From Candidatus Bathyarchaeota archaeon (GTDB lineage: Archaea > Thermoproteota > Bathyarchaeia > Bathyarchaeales > Bathycorpusculaceae), in assembly GCA_025058315.1 (NCBI GenBank), contig JANXET010000013.1, forward strand, positions 1 through 39,531: 39,531 nt of DNA, given 5' to 3'. Under the pieces are notes generated by a model that saw nothing but the letters and a program-made list of their open reading frames with translations, did no database searches and was not told the DNA's origin. Made by a program: the position numbers and the translations under genes. Positions 1-8,151 of the stretch are shown piece after piece. Each line of letters opens with the position of its first letter. Position 1 is the first letter of the stretch.

Positions 1-344
1 TATACCTACATATACAAGGTATGGATTCCGTTACTGACCATCTGTCTTAGTGCGGTTATTCCGGCAACGGTATCCTTTTACCCCTTGTGTCAAAGTTGAA
101 TCTGCGATTGTATATTTGCCATCCATCGCATTGCGGATTTAATCTGCGACATTTTACTTCGCCCATTTTTATCGAGGAAAAATTAGAATTACACCGTTAT
201 CCTTTTAGCAGCCTGAGAATTAACATTATGAAGAGCATAAGTATTGCGCAAAGTTGTAATGGCTCTAAAGGAGCTTTCCTGCACACGTGTTTTCTAATAC
301 GAAAATAAACGTGGTTTTTAGAATGCTAAAAAAATGGGAGGAAG
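1..344. other. gene-poor left edge
   Basis: I see no convincing gene here. A frame open from base 1 to a TGA at 97-99 on the + strand encodes a hydrophobic stretch and could be the last 32 codons of a membrane-protein gene that begins outside the window, but it is too short to judge. Two short direct repeats occur: TATCCTTTTA at 71-80 and 199-208, and AATCTGCGA at 99-107 and 141-149. The right end holds the T-tract behind the thermosome gene. Confidence 0.4.
328..334 (-). terminator. T7 tract behind thermosome subunit 1
   Basis: On the minus strand seven T follow the thermosome stop codon by about ten bases. Archaeal RNA polymerase terminates at such oligo-T tracts without needing a hairpin. 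Placement right behind the stop supports the call; no experiment backs it. Confidence 0.5.
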
Positions 345-1991
345 CTAGTATTCTTCGCTTTCAGTTTCGCTTGGCGTTTTCGTTTTTTCTTCTTTGGGCT
401 TTGAGGCGGCGATGACGTCGTCTATGCGCAGTATCATCGACGTTGCCTCCGTTGCGGATTTGATTGCCTGCTCCTTTACGATGGCTGGTTCCACCACGCC
501 GTTGCAGTACATGTCTTCGATTTTGCCGGTGAACACGTTTACACCCATTGATACGCCGTCAGCTTTCTGGTGAGCAGCTCTCAACTCCACGATTATGTCT
601 ATGGGTTCCAGTCCAGCGTTCTCCGCTAGGGAGCGCGGCACCACTTCTATTGAGTCTGCGAAGGCTTCTATGGCAAGCTGCTCCCTTCCACCCACATTCC
701 TCGCGTAGTCGCGGAGTTCTTTGGCTACTTCGATTTCGACGGCGCCGCCGCCTGGAAGAATCTTATTGTGCTCCACGACGTCGGACACTACTGATAGCGC
801 ATCAATCATGGCTCTTTCCGCCTCGTCAACCATTCTCTCCAGTCCAGCTCTTATCAGAATCGCCACTGAACGCGGGTTCTTGCAGCCCTCCACGAAGACC
901 ATTTTATCCTCGCCGATCTTGCGCTCTTCCACCAGGCTGGCTGTGCCCAGATCATTAGGCGTTAGATCGTCCAAGTCTGTGACTATGCGGCCGCCAGTGG
1001 CCCTTGCAAGCTTCTCCATGTCTGACTGCTTTATCCTTCTGGCTGCAAGTATTCCTTCCTTAGCGAGGAAGTGCTGCGCCATGTCATCTATGCCCTTCTG
1101 GCAGAACACCACATTAGCGCCAGTAGCCTTAATTTTGTCAACCATCTCCTTCAGCATCTGGGTTTCCTGATCTAGGAAGGCTTTCATCTGCTTTGGATCG
1201 CGTATACGGATTTCAGCGCTGAACTCTGTCTTTTCTATTTCAAGCGGACAATCTAGGAGGGCTATTTTTGCATTCTCAACTTTTTTAGGCATTCCTGAGT
1301 GGACGACTTCCTTGTCGATTATTACGCCGTTGACAAGCTGTGACTCAAGTAGGCTTTTGCCAGTTTTCTTTACGACTTGGATGTTATCAATGTCAGCTAC
1401 TAGCCTGTCGCCGCGTTTCTCAACGACCTGTTTAACCGCGTCTATAGCTATGTCGGCGAAGTGATCCCTAGCTGCTCCCACAGCCTTGCTTCCCATGGAG
1501 GTTAAGGCGACTTTGCGCAGGGTCTCGCGGTCTTCAATATCCACGGTTTTTGCAACCTTGTTTATAACTTCAATAGCCTTCTGCGCTGCCTTCCTATAGC
1601 CGCTGATGATGACTGTTGGGTGAATGTTCTGGTCCAGAAGATCTTCAGCCCTCTTTAGAAGCTCACCGGCCAAAACCACTGCTGTAGTAGTTCCATCACC
1701 AACCATGTCATCCTGAGTCTTTGCAATCTCAACCATCATTTTTGCTGCAGGATGCTCCACCTCGATCTCGTCGAGGATGGTAGCGCCATCATTGGTTATT
1801 GTGATGTCACCTAGGCTGTCGATGAGCATCTTATCCATGCCTCTGGGTCCAAGAGTTGACCTTAGAACCTCAGATATTATCCTCGCAGCAGCAATATTGT
1901 TCCTTTGAGCTTCCCTTCCACGGCTTCTGGAAGTTCCTTCCTTAAGGATCAACACCGGCTGACCTGAAGCTGTTGTAGTTAAGTAAGCCAT
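345..1991 (-). CDS. thsA: thermosome (group II chaperonin) subunit
   Basis: This is an ATP-driven cytosolic chaperonin subunit of 548 residues, the usual size for the family. It assembles into the double-ring thermosome that folds proteins inside a closed cavity. The family ATP-site signatures are intact: [11 protein letters not shown] at residues 46-56, NDGATIL at 67-73, GDGTTT at 98-103, and a GGGA motif near residue 412. The C-terminus ends in a charged, Glu-rich tail rather than the Gly-Met tail of group I chaperonins. The ATG start is preceded by a strong GGAGGAG ribosome site. A second paralogue lies at 14975-16618 and the two promoters share a nearly identical BRE/TATA element, so a mixed-subunit ring is likely (inference). 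The symbol is only indicative, since which paralogue is alpha cannot be told from sequence. Confidence 0.97.
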   Translation of the reverse strand: MAYLTTTASGQPVLILKEGTSRSRGREAQRNNIAAARIISEVLRSTLGPRGMDKMLIDSLGDITITNDGATILDEIEVEHPAAKMMVEIAKTQDDMVGDGTTTAVVLAGELLKRAEDLLDQNIHPTVIISGYRKAAQKAIEVINKVAKTVDIEDRETLRKVALTSMGSKAVGAARDHFADIAIDAVKQVVEKRGDRLVADIDNIQVVKKTGKSLLESQLVNGVIIDKEVVHSGMPKKVENAKIALLDCPLEIEKTEFSAEIRIRDPKQMKAFLDQETQMLKEMVDKIKATGANVVFCQKGIDDMAQHFLAKEGILAARRIKQSDMEKLARATGGRIVTDLDDLTPNDLGTASLVEERKIGEDKMVFVEGCKNPRSVAILIRAGLERMVDEAERAMIDALSVVSDVVEHNKILPGGGAVEIEVAKELRDYARNVGGREQLAIEAFADSIEVVPRSLAENAGLEPIDIIVELRAAHQKADGVSMGVNVFTGKIEDMYCNGVVEPAIVKEQAIKSATEATSMILRIDDVIAASKPKEEKTKTPSETESEEY

Positions 1992-2011
1992 ATCAACTCC
2001 TCCAATCAGTT

Positions 2012-2029
2012 GGTTAGAACTTACTAACC
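2012..2029. promoter_or_regulatory. 6-bp inverted repeat at thermosome 1 transcription start region
   Basis: GGTTAG and CTAACC flank a 6-base spacer, a perfect 6-bp inverted repeat. It begins about 25 bases downstream of the TATA box at 2054-2061, where transcription should start, and upstream of the ribosome site. It could be a repressor site or a 5-prime hairpin. Function is inferred from position only. Confidence 0.35.
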
Positions 2030-2053
2030 GCTGATAAGCTGAAATGCGGTAAA

Positions 2054-2066
2054 ATATAAACTTTTC
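2054..2066 (-). promoter_or_regulatory. BRE/TATA promoter of thermosome subunit 1
   Basis: Reading the minus strand, GAAAAGTTTATAT combines a purine-rich BRE with a TATA box about 63 bases upstream of the ATG. The same element, with one base changed, sits upstream of the second thermosome gene (16690-16702). Confidence 0.6.
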
Positions 2067-2167
2067 TCACAGCTCCACGGGATTCTATAAGAAACCCTGC
2101 AAACCAGTAAACCTTCAAACATTAACGGAGCCTTTGAAAGCTAGGCGCATCCAATTTGCATGATGCC

Positions 2168-2198
2168 AAAAAGGCTCAACATCTAAATTGAGGATGCC
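2168..2198 (-). terminator. hairpin plus T5 terminator behind mntP
   Basis: On the minus strand CTCAA and TTGAG form a 5-bp stem around an 8-base loop, extended by outer GGC/GCC pairs across a bulge, and followed directly by TTTTT. It lies about 40 bases past the mntP stop codon and is well placed to end that transcript before the thermosome promoter. Confidence 0.5.
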
Positions 2199-2239
2199 TG
2201 TGTTAATGCCAAAATTTCATTTCATATACTGCATTGGGC

Positions 2240-2809
2240 TTAGGCTATATGCTCAAGAAGTATTTTAACTCCGATGGCTATCAAGACTAAACCGCCTAAG
2301 GCTTCCACCCTCCTTGGAGAAAAAATATGCTTCACCCTTTCACCCATTAATGCCCCAAACAATGAGAGTAGAAATGTTACTGCGCCGATAACCAGTATGG
2401 GAACGATGATGGAAACGTTTAGAATTGCAAAGCTTATTCCCACAGCTAAGGCATCGATGCTTGTGGCGATGGACAAAATCATAAGTGTGAAAAGGTCTAG
2501 GTTGATGCGTTTTAAGCCCATGCGGACATCAGGTTTTACGGCTTCATAGATCATTCTCAGCCCAACCAAAAGCAGAAGAGCGAAAGCTATCCAGTGATCC
2601 ACTTCACACATCAGATGCAGCATGCTTACACCCACCAACCAGCCTATGGTAGGCATTAAAGCCTGAAAAGCTCCGAATAGAAAAGCCATTTTCAGGGCGG
2701 TGATCTTTCGAGTGCACCTTCCGGCAATTCCGGAAGCAACAGAAACGCTGAAGGCATCCATTGCCAGCCCGAAGGCTATAGCCAATATTGCAGACGCGTC
2801 CAAGAGCAC
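2240..2809 (-). CDS. mntP: MntP-like manganese/cation efflux protein
   Basis: The 189-residue product is a polytopic membrane protein of the MntP/DUF204 family, whose bacterial members export Mn2+. It is built of two related halves: LAMDAF with Asp18 in the first and SIDAL with Asp119 in the second, the paired intramembrane acidic residues expected for the ion path. About six hydrophobic segments are visible, with a basic loop around residues 96-101 between the halves. The GTG start has a GGAG ribosome site five bases upstream. The gene is transcribed alone, divergent from the MoaD-like gene. Family assignment is good; the ion transported by this archaeal member is inferred. Confidence 0.85.
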   Translation of the reverse strand: MLLDASAILAIAFGLAMDAFSVSVASGIAGRCTRKITALKMAFLFGAFQALMPTIGWLVGVSMLHLMCEVDHWIAFALLLLVGLRMIYEAVKPDVRMGLKRINLDLFTLMILSIATSIDALAVGISFAILNVSIIVPILVIGAVTFLLSLFGALMGERVKHIFSPRRVEALGGLVLIAIGVKILLEHIA

Positions 2810-2878
2810 TTACTCCACATGCTATCTCAAACCTGAACATACAAATCTAGAAACTTTAAACATTTGCGCCTACGAGTA

Positions 2879-2888
2879 TGTTTAAATT
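2879..2888 (+). promoter_or_regulatory. TATA box of the MoaD-like gene
   Basis: TGTTTAAATT lies about 35-44 bases upstream of the GTG at 2923, with transcription expected to begin near 2910. It overlaps the upstream in-frame ATG at 2878, which therefore should not be in the mRNA. This decides the start codon of the next gene. Confidence 0.5.
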
Positions 2889-2922
2889 TTGGTTGCACTT
2901 CATCAGAATTGGGTGCTTAGAC

Positions 2923-3216
2923 GTGAGGGTTTCAGTGCGCTTCTTCACCACACTCAGGGAAATCGTTGGAAAGCGAGAGGAAACCTTAGAGTTTCCAAAC
3001 GGCGCCGTCATCACTGTAGGCACCGTGCTTAATAAGTTGGCCGAGCTTTACGGGAAGGGTTTCACGGATTACGTATATGACGGAAAAACCGGCGAGGTTA
3101 AGGGCTTTCTTCAGTTTCTGGTGAACGGCCGAAGCACCTCAACACTGAAAGGTATGGATACAAAGCTTGAGGATGGGGATACACTGGCAATATTGCCTCC
3201 AGTAGGAGGAGGCTGA
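2923..3216 (+). CDS. MoaD/ThiS-family sulfur carrier (SAMP-like)
   Basis: The 97-residue product has the MoaD pattern: a leading strand (RVSVRFFTTLREIVGK), a middle VNGR segment and a C-terminal tail ending PPVGGG, the Gly-Gly end that is adenylated and thiocarboxylated by an E1-like enzyme. Such proteins donate sulfur to molybdopterin, or in archaea can tag proteins (SAMP). I chose the GTG at 2923 because the family begins at this strand and because the upstream ATG sits inside the TATA box. Two MoeA genes near 36-38 kb fit a role in molybdenum/tungsten cofactor synthesis. Whether it serves cofactor, tRNA thiolation or protein tagging cannot be settled from sequence. No E1/MoeB gene is in the window. 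Confidence 0.85.
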   Translation: MRVSVRFFTTLREIVGKREETLEFPNGAVITVGTVLNKLAELYGKGFTDYVYDGKTGEVKGFLQFLVNGRSTSTLKGMDTKLEDGDTLAILPPVGGG

Positions 3217-3275
3217 AATGTCTAAAAGTGCCTTCACGTTTTTAGGTTCGCTAACCCATATTTTATTGGTGAATT

Positions 3276-4391
3276 ATGGGGAAATGCCAAATTTGCGGTG
3301 AAGCTTCGCCGCTTATATCTGGAAAACTCGGCGTATGCCTGAAGTGCATAAGAGGAAGGCCCTGGGAAGCTTTGAACGTTACAAATGAAACTCACGCAAG
3401 AAGCAGAGCCGCCTTTGGATTACCAGCACAACCGCCTAAAAGTGAGGATGGAATAGCTTGTGGAGTTTGCGCCAACAACTGCGTGATAAGCAATGGAAAG
3501 TCAGGGTTCTGCGGGCTTGTGTGGAACATTGGTGAACGGCTGATTCGTTTAGGCGGGACCCCAGAGCAAGGTGTATTGGAATGGTACTATGATAGTCTAC
3601 CAACCAACTGTGTGAGCTGGTGGTTCTGTCCAGGATGCACAGGAAATGGCTATCCAAAATACGCCTACAAGCCAAGCGCGGAGCACGGTTACTATAACCT
3701 AGCTGTTTTTTACGGAGCCTGCAGTTACGACTGCCTATACTGCCAGAACTGGCATTTCCGCAACCTCGCAGCCAAACACAAGCCAATATTAAGCGCGGAG
3801 GTGTTAGCCTCCAAGGCAATGGATGCTAACGTTTCATGTATATGCTACTTCGGCGGAGATCCCTCACCGCAAATGCCCCACGCGCTTGAAACAAGCCGCA
3901 TAGCCCTTGAAAAAGCAAAGGACGGTAACAGGATTCTCCGCATATGCTGGGAAACAAACGGCTACATGAACCCAAATCTGGCTGAAAAAGCCGCCGAATA
4001 TGCCTTAGAAAGTGGAGGAAACATAAAATTTGACATAAAGGCATGGAGTGAAGAACTTTCAATAGCCCTATGCGGAGTATCAAACAAGCCAGCCCTAGAG
4101 AACTTCAGGCTAATAGGGGAAAGACACTATAACAAACGCCCTGAGTTGCCTGTGCTAACTGCGAGCACACTACTCGTACCGGGCTACGTAGACGCTGAGG
4201 AAGTAGAGAAAATAGCTGAATTCATCAGCCAAATAAGCCCAGAAATTCCATACACCCTTCTGGCTTTTTATCCTTGCTACGTGATGAATGACCTGCCGAC
4301 AACAAGCAGGAAGCAAGCTTTACAATGCTGGAAAGCAGCCCAGAAACACCTAAAAAACATCCGAATAGGAAACGTACACCTCCTATCATAA
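3276..4391 (+). CDS. radical SAM protein, PflA-activase-like, cysteine-rich N-terminus
   Basis: A 371-residue radical SAM enzyme of the COG1180 (PflA-like, AmmeMemoRadiSam-related) type. The CxxxCxxC cluster motif is Cys149, Cys153 and Cys156 (ACSYDCLYC) and would bind the 4Fe-4S cluster that cleaves S-adenosylmethionine. Ahead of it are unusually many cysteines: CxxC pairs at 4/7 and 21/24, a second set at 62, 65, 69 and 79 (the CGVC...GFCG block typical of this subfamily), then 112, 118 and 121. These suggest one or two zinc or auxiliary iron-sulfur sites. A GGTGA ribosome site lies just before the ATG. It follows the MoaD-like gene by 59 bases. No MEMO or AMMECR1 gene is nearby. The substrate is unknown. 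Confidence 0.85.
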   Translation: MGKCQICGEASPLISGKLGVCLKCIRGRPWEALNVTNETHARSRAAFGLPAQPPKSEDGIACGVCANNCVISNGKSGFCGLVWNIGERLIRLGGTPEQGVLEWYYDSLPTNCVSWWFCPGCTGNGYPKYAYKPSAEHGYYNLAVFYGACSYDCLYCQNWHFRNLAAKHKPILSAEVLASKAMDANVSCICYFGGDPSPQMPHALETSRIALEKAKDGNRILRICWETNGYMNPNLAEKAAEYALESGGNIKFDIKAWSEELSIALCGVSNKPALENFRLIGERHYNKRPELPVLTASTLLVPGYVDAEEVEKIAEFISQISPEIPYTLLAFYPCYVMNDLPTTSRKQALQCWKAAQKHLKNIRIGNVHLLS

Positions 4392-4923
4392 AATTACCAG
4401 GCCTATTGATCCCATGTAAAAGATTTTATTCCATTGATTTCTTGAGGGCTGCTCTTGCCAGAATGCGCGTTGAACCCAGTTATTGGTACCGGAGAAAACG
4501 CGCTGTTAAGTATTAGCGGCAATTCAGCACATGCTAACAGCGCCGCAGCACTCCTCTATAAATTTGCTGGTTTTCCATACTCAGAATTGACAACACTCAG
4601 CCTTTTTGCTTCTCTTTATTCATCCACAGTATAGGTGACTTTTAACAATCCTGTGTAAAATTATGTGAACGGTGTTATCAGGCATGTTACTAAGCCCGCG
4701 CCTATCATGGCAAGTTTCTCAGCAGATGAAACCAAATAAATCAGCCATGCCGCCCAGTCATTTCTCTCTTATCGAAGAGATATAAACTGCTGAAGGGGCA
4801 TGCAGTCCTGACAGCAGAGAACTGCACTTAAAGAGCCCAAAGGATTTTTCAGCAAAGATTGCTCAAAGGCAACGTGTACCGCTTGAGGTTTCACTGAAAA
4901 TAAGGAAACAAATGCATAACATG
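4392..4923. other. 532-bp gene-poor region
   Basis: No convincing protein gene or tRNA. A + strand frame from a TTG at 4455 to TAG at 4632-4634 gives 59 residues rich in Ala, Ser and Leu with no ribosome site or recognisable family. On the minus strand a frame ending at 4661 gives a short hydrophobic peptide without a proper start. Structural signals are an inverted repeat next to a TATA-like element (4765-4787) and a TGCAGT/ACTGCA stem with a 14-base loop (4801-4826). A small RNA gene or a decayed gene are both possible. Confidence 0.35.
4765..4787 (-). promoter_or_regulatory. TATA-like box with adjoining inverted repeat
   Basis: GTTTATATC on the minus strand (4779-4787) overlaps by two bases a perfect 6-bp inverted repeat, TCTCTT and AAGAGA around a 4-base centre (4765-4780). 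The repeat would lie between TATA box and start site, a usual operator position. No clear gene follows downstream, so the target is unknown. Confidence 0.3.
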
Positions 4924-6705
4924 CTAGGCTGCCCAGAAAGGTATTTTCTTCCGCATTAAGTCAACATACTCTTTTAGGGCTTCCTGCTCTTCAGGAGCTA
5001 ACCTATCAATAAAGTTCTTTAGAAGAGCCTTTGCATCCTGCTCAGGCACCTTCACATAAAGCAAGTCGCCCTCGAATATGTGTCTCCCAACCATGGGTTT
5101 ATCTATGGAGATCGCCACCTGCATTCCCTCACCTGCTTCAGGTATGGCTTTACCTTTATCCTGTATCTGAAGTATTTCACCGACCTCTTCACCGTCCTCA
5201 GCCCTTACAAGCTGCAGCTTCGGCCTTATCTTCCCGGCGAGCACCTCAATCCCAACTATAGCCGGTTTAGCTCTTCTGAAAACGTAACCCTCAAGTATCT
5301 GAATCTTCGCCGGCTTGATAAGCTGCGAAAATTCTTGAACTGTTTTGGCTTCCTGCTGCGACCTAAGCCAAGAAACATAATTGTCCACAAGATGGTAGAT
5401 TATTTTCTCCTGGAATATGGGGATACCCTTGCTTTGAGCTTCCTCAGCAGCGTCTGGAAGCACCTTAACGTTAAATGCTAATATAGCCCCGTAGAACGGG
5501 TTATGATCTCTGACAACAGCAGCCTCAGTAACATCCCTCTTTGAAACGTCACCAACATCCGCCAGCCGCACAGGCACATTGCTGCGCTTCAAATTTTCAG
5601 CGATGGCTTCCAGAGAGCCAAGCGTATCAGCCTTAACTATGACGCCATCAACATCCGTGGAGATGCGGATACGCTCAATCTCCTCAGAAACTAGCTTCAC
5701 ATATTTTTCCGGAGATTCACCTTCTCCTACAACGTAAATCGGAGCCCCGGCCAGCACGCCCTCAAGCTCAGGAGCCGCAATCTTGACGCCGGCTGCAGCT
5801 GAAACGGACTCAACTGAGGAGAACTTGTCCCTTGGATCCCGCATCTCATCAAGAGGTTTCGGAACAAGGAGGGCTCTTACCCGGGTAACTATGGGCTTTT
5901 CTCTGCCTCCAATAACAATCAAATCATCCCTCTTTATAATGCCGTCGTATATTATCGCATTTAACGTTAAGCCTAATCCAGGTTCTTCTTTAACCTCCAG
6001 CACCGTTCCCTTAGCAGGGCCTGAGGTTGTCTGGAGTCGCTTCTTCAGATACTGCTGTGTTAAACCCACAAGGACCGCCAGAAGCTCAGGTATACCTTCG
6101 CCTGTCTTAGCGCTTGTCGGCACAAGGGCAACGGTTTTTGTGAAGTCCTTTATCCTGTCGAATCTGTCAGCATTGAAACCTAAACGGGAGAATGTTCCGA
6201 TGATCTCGTAAATCTTATTGTCCAGCTCTTCTCGAACATACTTGTCCTGAAGCTGATAACTTTTAATGAATGGTGCATCTTCAATTGGTTTCCATCCGGG
6301 GATTCTGTCAATTTTGTTGACGGCCACCAGAAAAGGAGTTTTCCTTGATTTTAAAATTTCTATACACTCGTAAGTTTGAGCTTCAAAACCCTTAAGCACA
6401 TCAATAACCATGATTGCAATGTCAGCAACGCTTCCGCCTCTCATACGCAGGTTTGTGAAGACCTCGTGGCCAGGGGTATCCACGATGAGGAGTCCAGGAA
6501 TCTCAATTTGACCTTTAACAGATGATAGCAGCGGCCCAACCATTTGCTTAAGCGTTTCCATGGGGAAGAAGCTGGCACCAATATGCTGAGTCATGCCGCC
6601 GGCTTCACGGGCTTGAACGCTTGTTTTGCGAATTTTATCAAGAAGAAGAGTCTTGCCAGTGTCTACATGACCTAGAACGCAGACTATTGGCTGCCGAATG
6701 GGCAT
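4924..6705 (-). CDS. infB: translation initiation factor aIF5B (IF-2-like GTPase)
   Basis: A 593-residue translational GTPase that promotes ribosomal subunit joining and initiator tRNA placement. Counted from the ATG chosen here, the G1 loop GHVDTGKT is at about residues 12-19, followed by GGMTQHIGA (switch I), DTPGHE (G3), NKID (G4) and a SAKTGEG G5 region. The rest covers domains II-IV of the archaeal/eukaryotic IF5B type; length is normal for archaea, which lack the long eukaryotic N-terminal extension. An ATG five codons upstream (6720) has no ribosome site, while 6705 has GGGAG at good spacing, so I prefer the shorter form. It is last in the leftward run from topo VI. Confidence 0.96.
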   Translation of the reverse strand: MPIRQPIVCVLGHVDTGKTLLLDKIRKTSVQAREAGGMTQHIGASFFPMETLKQMVGPLLSSVKGQIEIPGLLIVDTPGHEVFTNLRMRGGSVADIAIMVIDVLKGFEAQTYECIEILKSRKTPFLVAVNKIDRIPGWKPIEDAPFIKSYQLQDKYVREELDNKIYEIIGTFSRLGFNADRFDRIKDFTKTVALVPTSAKTGEGIPELLAVLVGLTQQYLKKRLQTTSGPAKGTVLEVKEEPGLGLTLNAIIYDGIIKRDDLIVIGGREKPIVTRVRALLVPKPLDEMRDPRDKFSSVESVSAAAGVKIAAPELEGVLAGAPIYVVGEGESPEKYVKLVSEEIERIRISTDVDGVIVKADTLGSLEAIAENLKRSNVPVRLADVGDVSKRDVTEAAVVRDHNPFYGAILAFNVKVLPDAAEEAQSKGIPIFQEKIIYHLVDNYVSWLRSQQEAKTVQEFSQLIKPAKIQILEGYVFRRAKPAIVGIEVLAGKIRPKLQLVRAEDGEEVGEILQIQDKGKAIPEAGEGMQVAISIDKPMVGRHIFEGDLLYVKVPEQDAKALLKNFIDRLAPEEQEALKEYVDLMRKKIPFWAA

Positions 6706-6795
6706 CCTGCATACTCCCATGAAACATCATGCAAGTCTCATTAAACCTAATAAACGCTATCCTAATAAATACTGTTTCCATAATATAGATGGAAG

Positions 6796-6993
6796 TTACT
6801 TGGTTTTCGCTATTATTAGGAGAATCCCTAAAGCCGCCAGTATGAATCCTAAAACGGCGAAAAACCACGTGTAAACTCCTAAAGCTTCACTGCTTGAAAT
6901 TGAGAAGTACGCCTCCAACGCGCCGAGGATTATCAGCAGTAACCCGAGAAACTTTTCAGCAACACTTACCATGAAGGAGCTGTTTTCGCTCAA
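6796..6993 (-). CDS. small two-helix membrane protein
   Basis: A 65-residue product with two hydrophobic segments (about residues 12-32 and 42-62) separated by a short Ser-rich loop, ending in a basic IAKTK tail. I recognise no family. It starts at TTG, supported by a GAGAGGG ribosome site six bases upstream. It sits 45 bases downstream of topo VI A and upstream of aIF5B on the same strand, so it is probably co-transcribed. No function can be assigned. Confidence 0.65.
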   Translation of the reverse strand: MSENSSFMVSVAEKFLGLLLIILGALEAYFSISSSEALGVYTWFFAVLGFILAALGILLIIAKTK

Positions 6994-7038
6994 ACGAAAC
7001 CCTCTCGCTATATGCCCTTTTACATAGGCTTGACGAAG

Positions 7039-8151
7039 CTATTTAGTTTTCCCCTTCTGGCCTGTTTCTTCAAGCTTCGCAGGGAGGTACTCGTCTACAA
7101 TGTATGTTAGCCCATATCGGCTGAAGGCCTCCTGCTCAGCCTTACGCTTTATTTTCATGAAGGTTTTTATTTCCCTTTGCCACAGCGGATCCTCCTGATA
7201 CCTTGGATCCTTCTGAAGTTCATAGAGCCTCTTCATGTCTATATCGTCCAAGGGGTCCGTTGGCAGCTTATACTCAACTATGTCAGTTGCCCAAACACCG
7301 CTCCACACGGCGTCTGGAGTTGTTAAGTCTCTTAGGTGAGCGGCGTTAGCTGAGCCTGAAATTATAACCATAGCTATATGCATGCCCCATGGGTCTCCGT
7401 CCGTGAATATGTAAACTGGAAGCTTAAGCTCCCTGTTCAGCCTCCTTATGAAGTAACGTGTTGCTCTTGGAGCCTGCCCAGCTGTCAACACGAGGATCGC
7501 GTTGAACTTCTTATGCACGTTTTCCTCTATAAAGCGTGTGAAAAGACCGCCCTTCTCTATGGCTATTACCTTGTCAGCCGAGGTTTCCTCAAACTCAGCT
7601 GAGGTTAACGCAGGCCCAATCATTACGCCATCAGGGTGCGATGTCAGGTTTAGGGTTTTGCCCTCGTATCCTGGCACAGTGTATCGTATTGTCAAGTCGC
7701 CGAACACTGCAGAACGCTCCTCTGGAAAGATGCTGAAATCCTCCCTTGAGTAGCCCAGAACGGTTTCCAGATCAGTTATGATGTTGTTGGATTCCTGCTG
7801 ATCCTTGAATGTCATTTCATAGGCCTGTGCAGAATAGTAAACATCTCTCAGAGTGGAGGTTTTCCTTTGGGAGGTAAGCTCATACGAAAAAAGCGCCGCC
7901 CAGACTAGTTGCGCGAATGGTTTTAGGTGACGAATATTTCTTGAACTCCTCTTAACCCTTTTGTCGCCTAGAACAAATTGTCTTAACACGTGATCATAGT
8001 AAATGTTTTCCGTGGATCTGACAGGCATTTCGATGAATGGAAAAACGCCTCTCTCAAGCTGGTCGTAAATTCTAGAGCCAAGTCCCCGAAGCTTGTCTAA
8101 AACTTCTTTCCTCTTTTCAAGCACGCTTCTTTCAGGTTCACTCAACCCCAT
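7039..8151 (-). CDS. top6A: type IIB DNA topoisomerase VI subunit A (Spo11-like)
   Basis: The 370-residue cleavage subunit of topoisomerase VI, which makes a transient double-strand break to relax or decatenate DNA. The winged-helix domain holds the LRDVYY motif with the Tyr105-Tyr106 pair, one of which is the DNA-linking tyrosine. The Toprim domain follows with the acidic AIEKGG segment and the metal-binding DGDP motif (FTDGDPWG). Length and order match archaeal Top6A, homologue of eukaryotic Spo11. Its start overlaps the end of the subunit B gene by 14 bases, which suggests coupled translation for the A2B2 complex. All key residues I can place are present. Confidence 0.97.
   Translation of the reverse strand: MGLSEPERSVLEKRKEVLDKLRGLGSRIYDQLERGVFPFIEMPVRSTENIYYDHVLRQFVLGDKRVKRSSRNIRHLKPFAQLVWAALFSYELTSQRKTSTLRDVYYSAQAYEMTFKDQQESNNIITDLETVLGYSREDFSIFPEERSAVFGDLTIRYTVPGYEGKTLNLTSHPDGVMIGPALTSAEFEETSADKVIAIEKGGLFTRFIEENVHKKFNAILVLTAGQAPRATRYFIRRLNRELKLPVYIFTDGDPWGMHIAMVIISGSANAAHLRDLTTPDAVWSGVWATDIVEYKLPTDPLDDIDMKRLYELQKDPRYQEDPLWQREIKTFMKIKRKAEQEAFSRYGLTYIVDEYLPAKLEETGQKGKTK

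Noticed and set aside
56-166. 36-residue minus-strand frame with two cysteines
   Set aside because: No ribosome site or promoter; too short to stand without conservation.
87-308. 73-residue frame on the + strand at the left edge
   Set aside because: GTG start without ribosome site, no recognisable motif, irregular composition; probably chance.
548-1170. Two long + strand frames opposite the thermosome gene
   Set aside because: Mirror frames of a strongly coded gene; no ribosome site; Ser/Pro/Arg-rich composition typical of antisense shadows.
4455-4634. 59-residue frame with TTG start
   Set aside because: No ribosome site, no family resemblance; kept only as a note in the gene-poor region.
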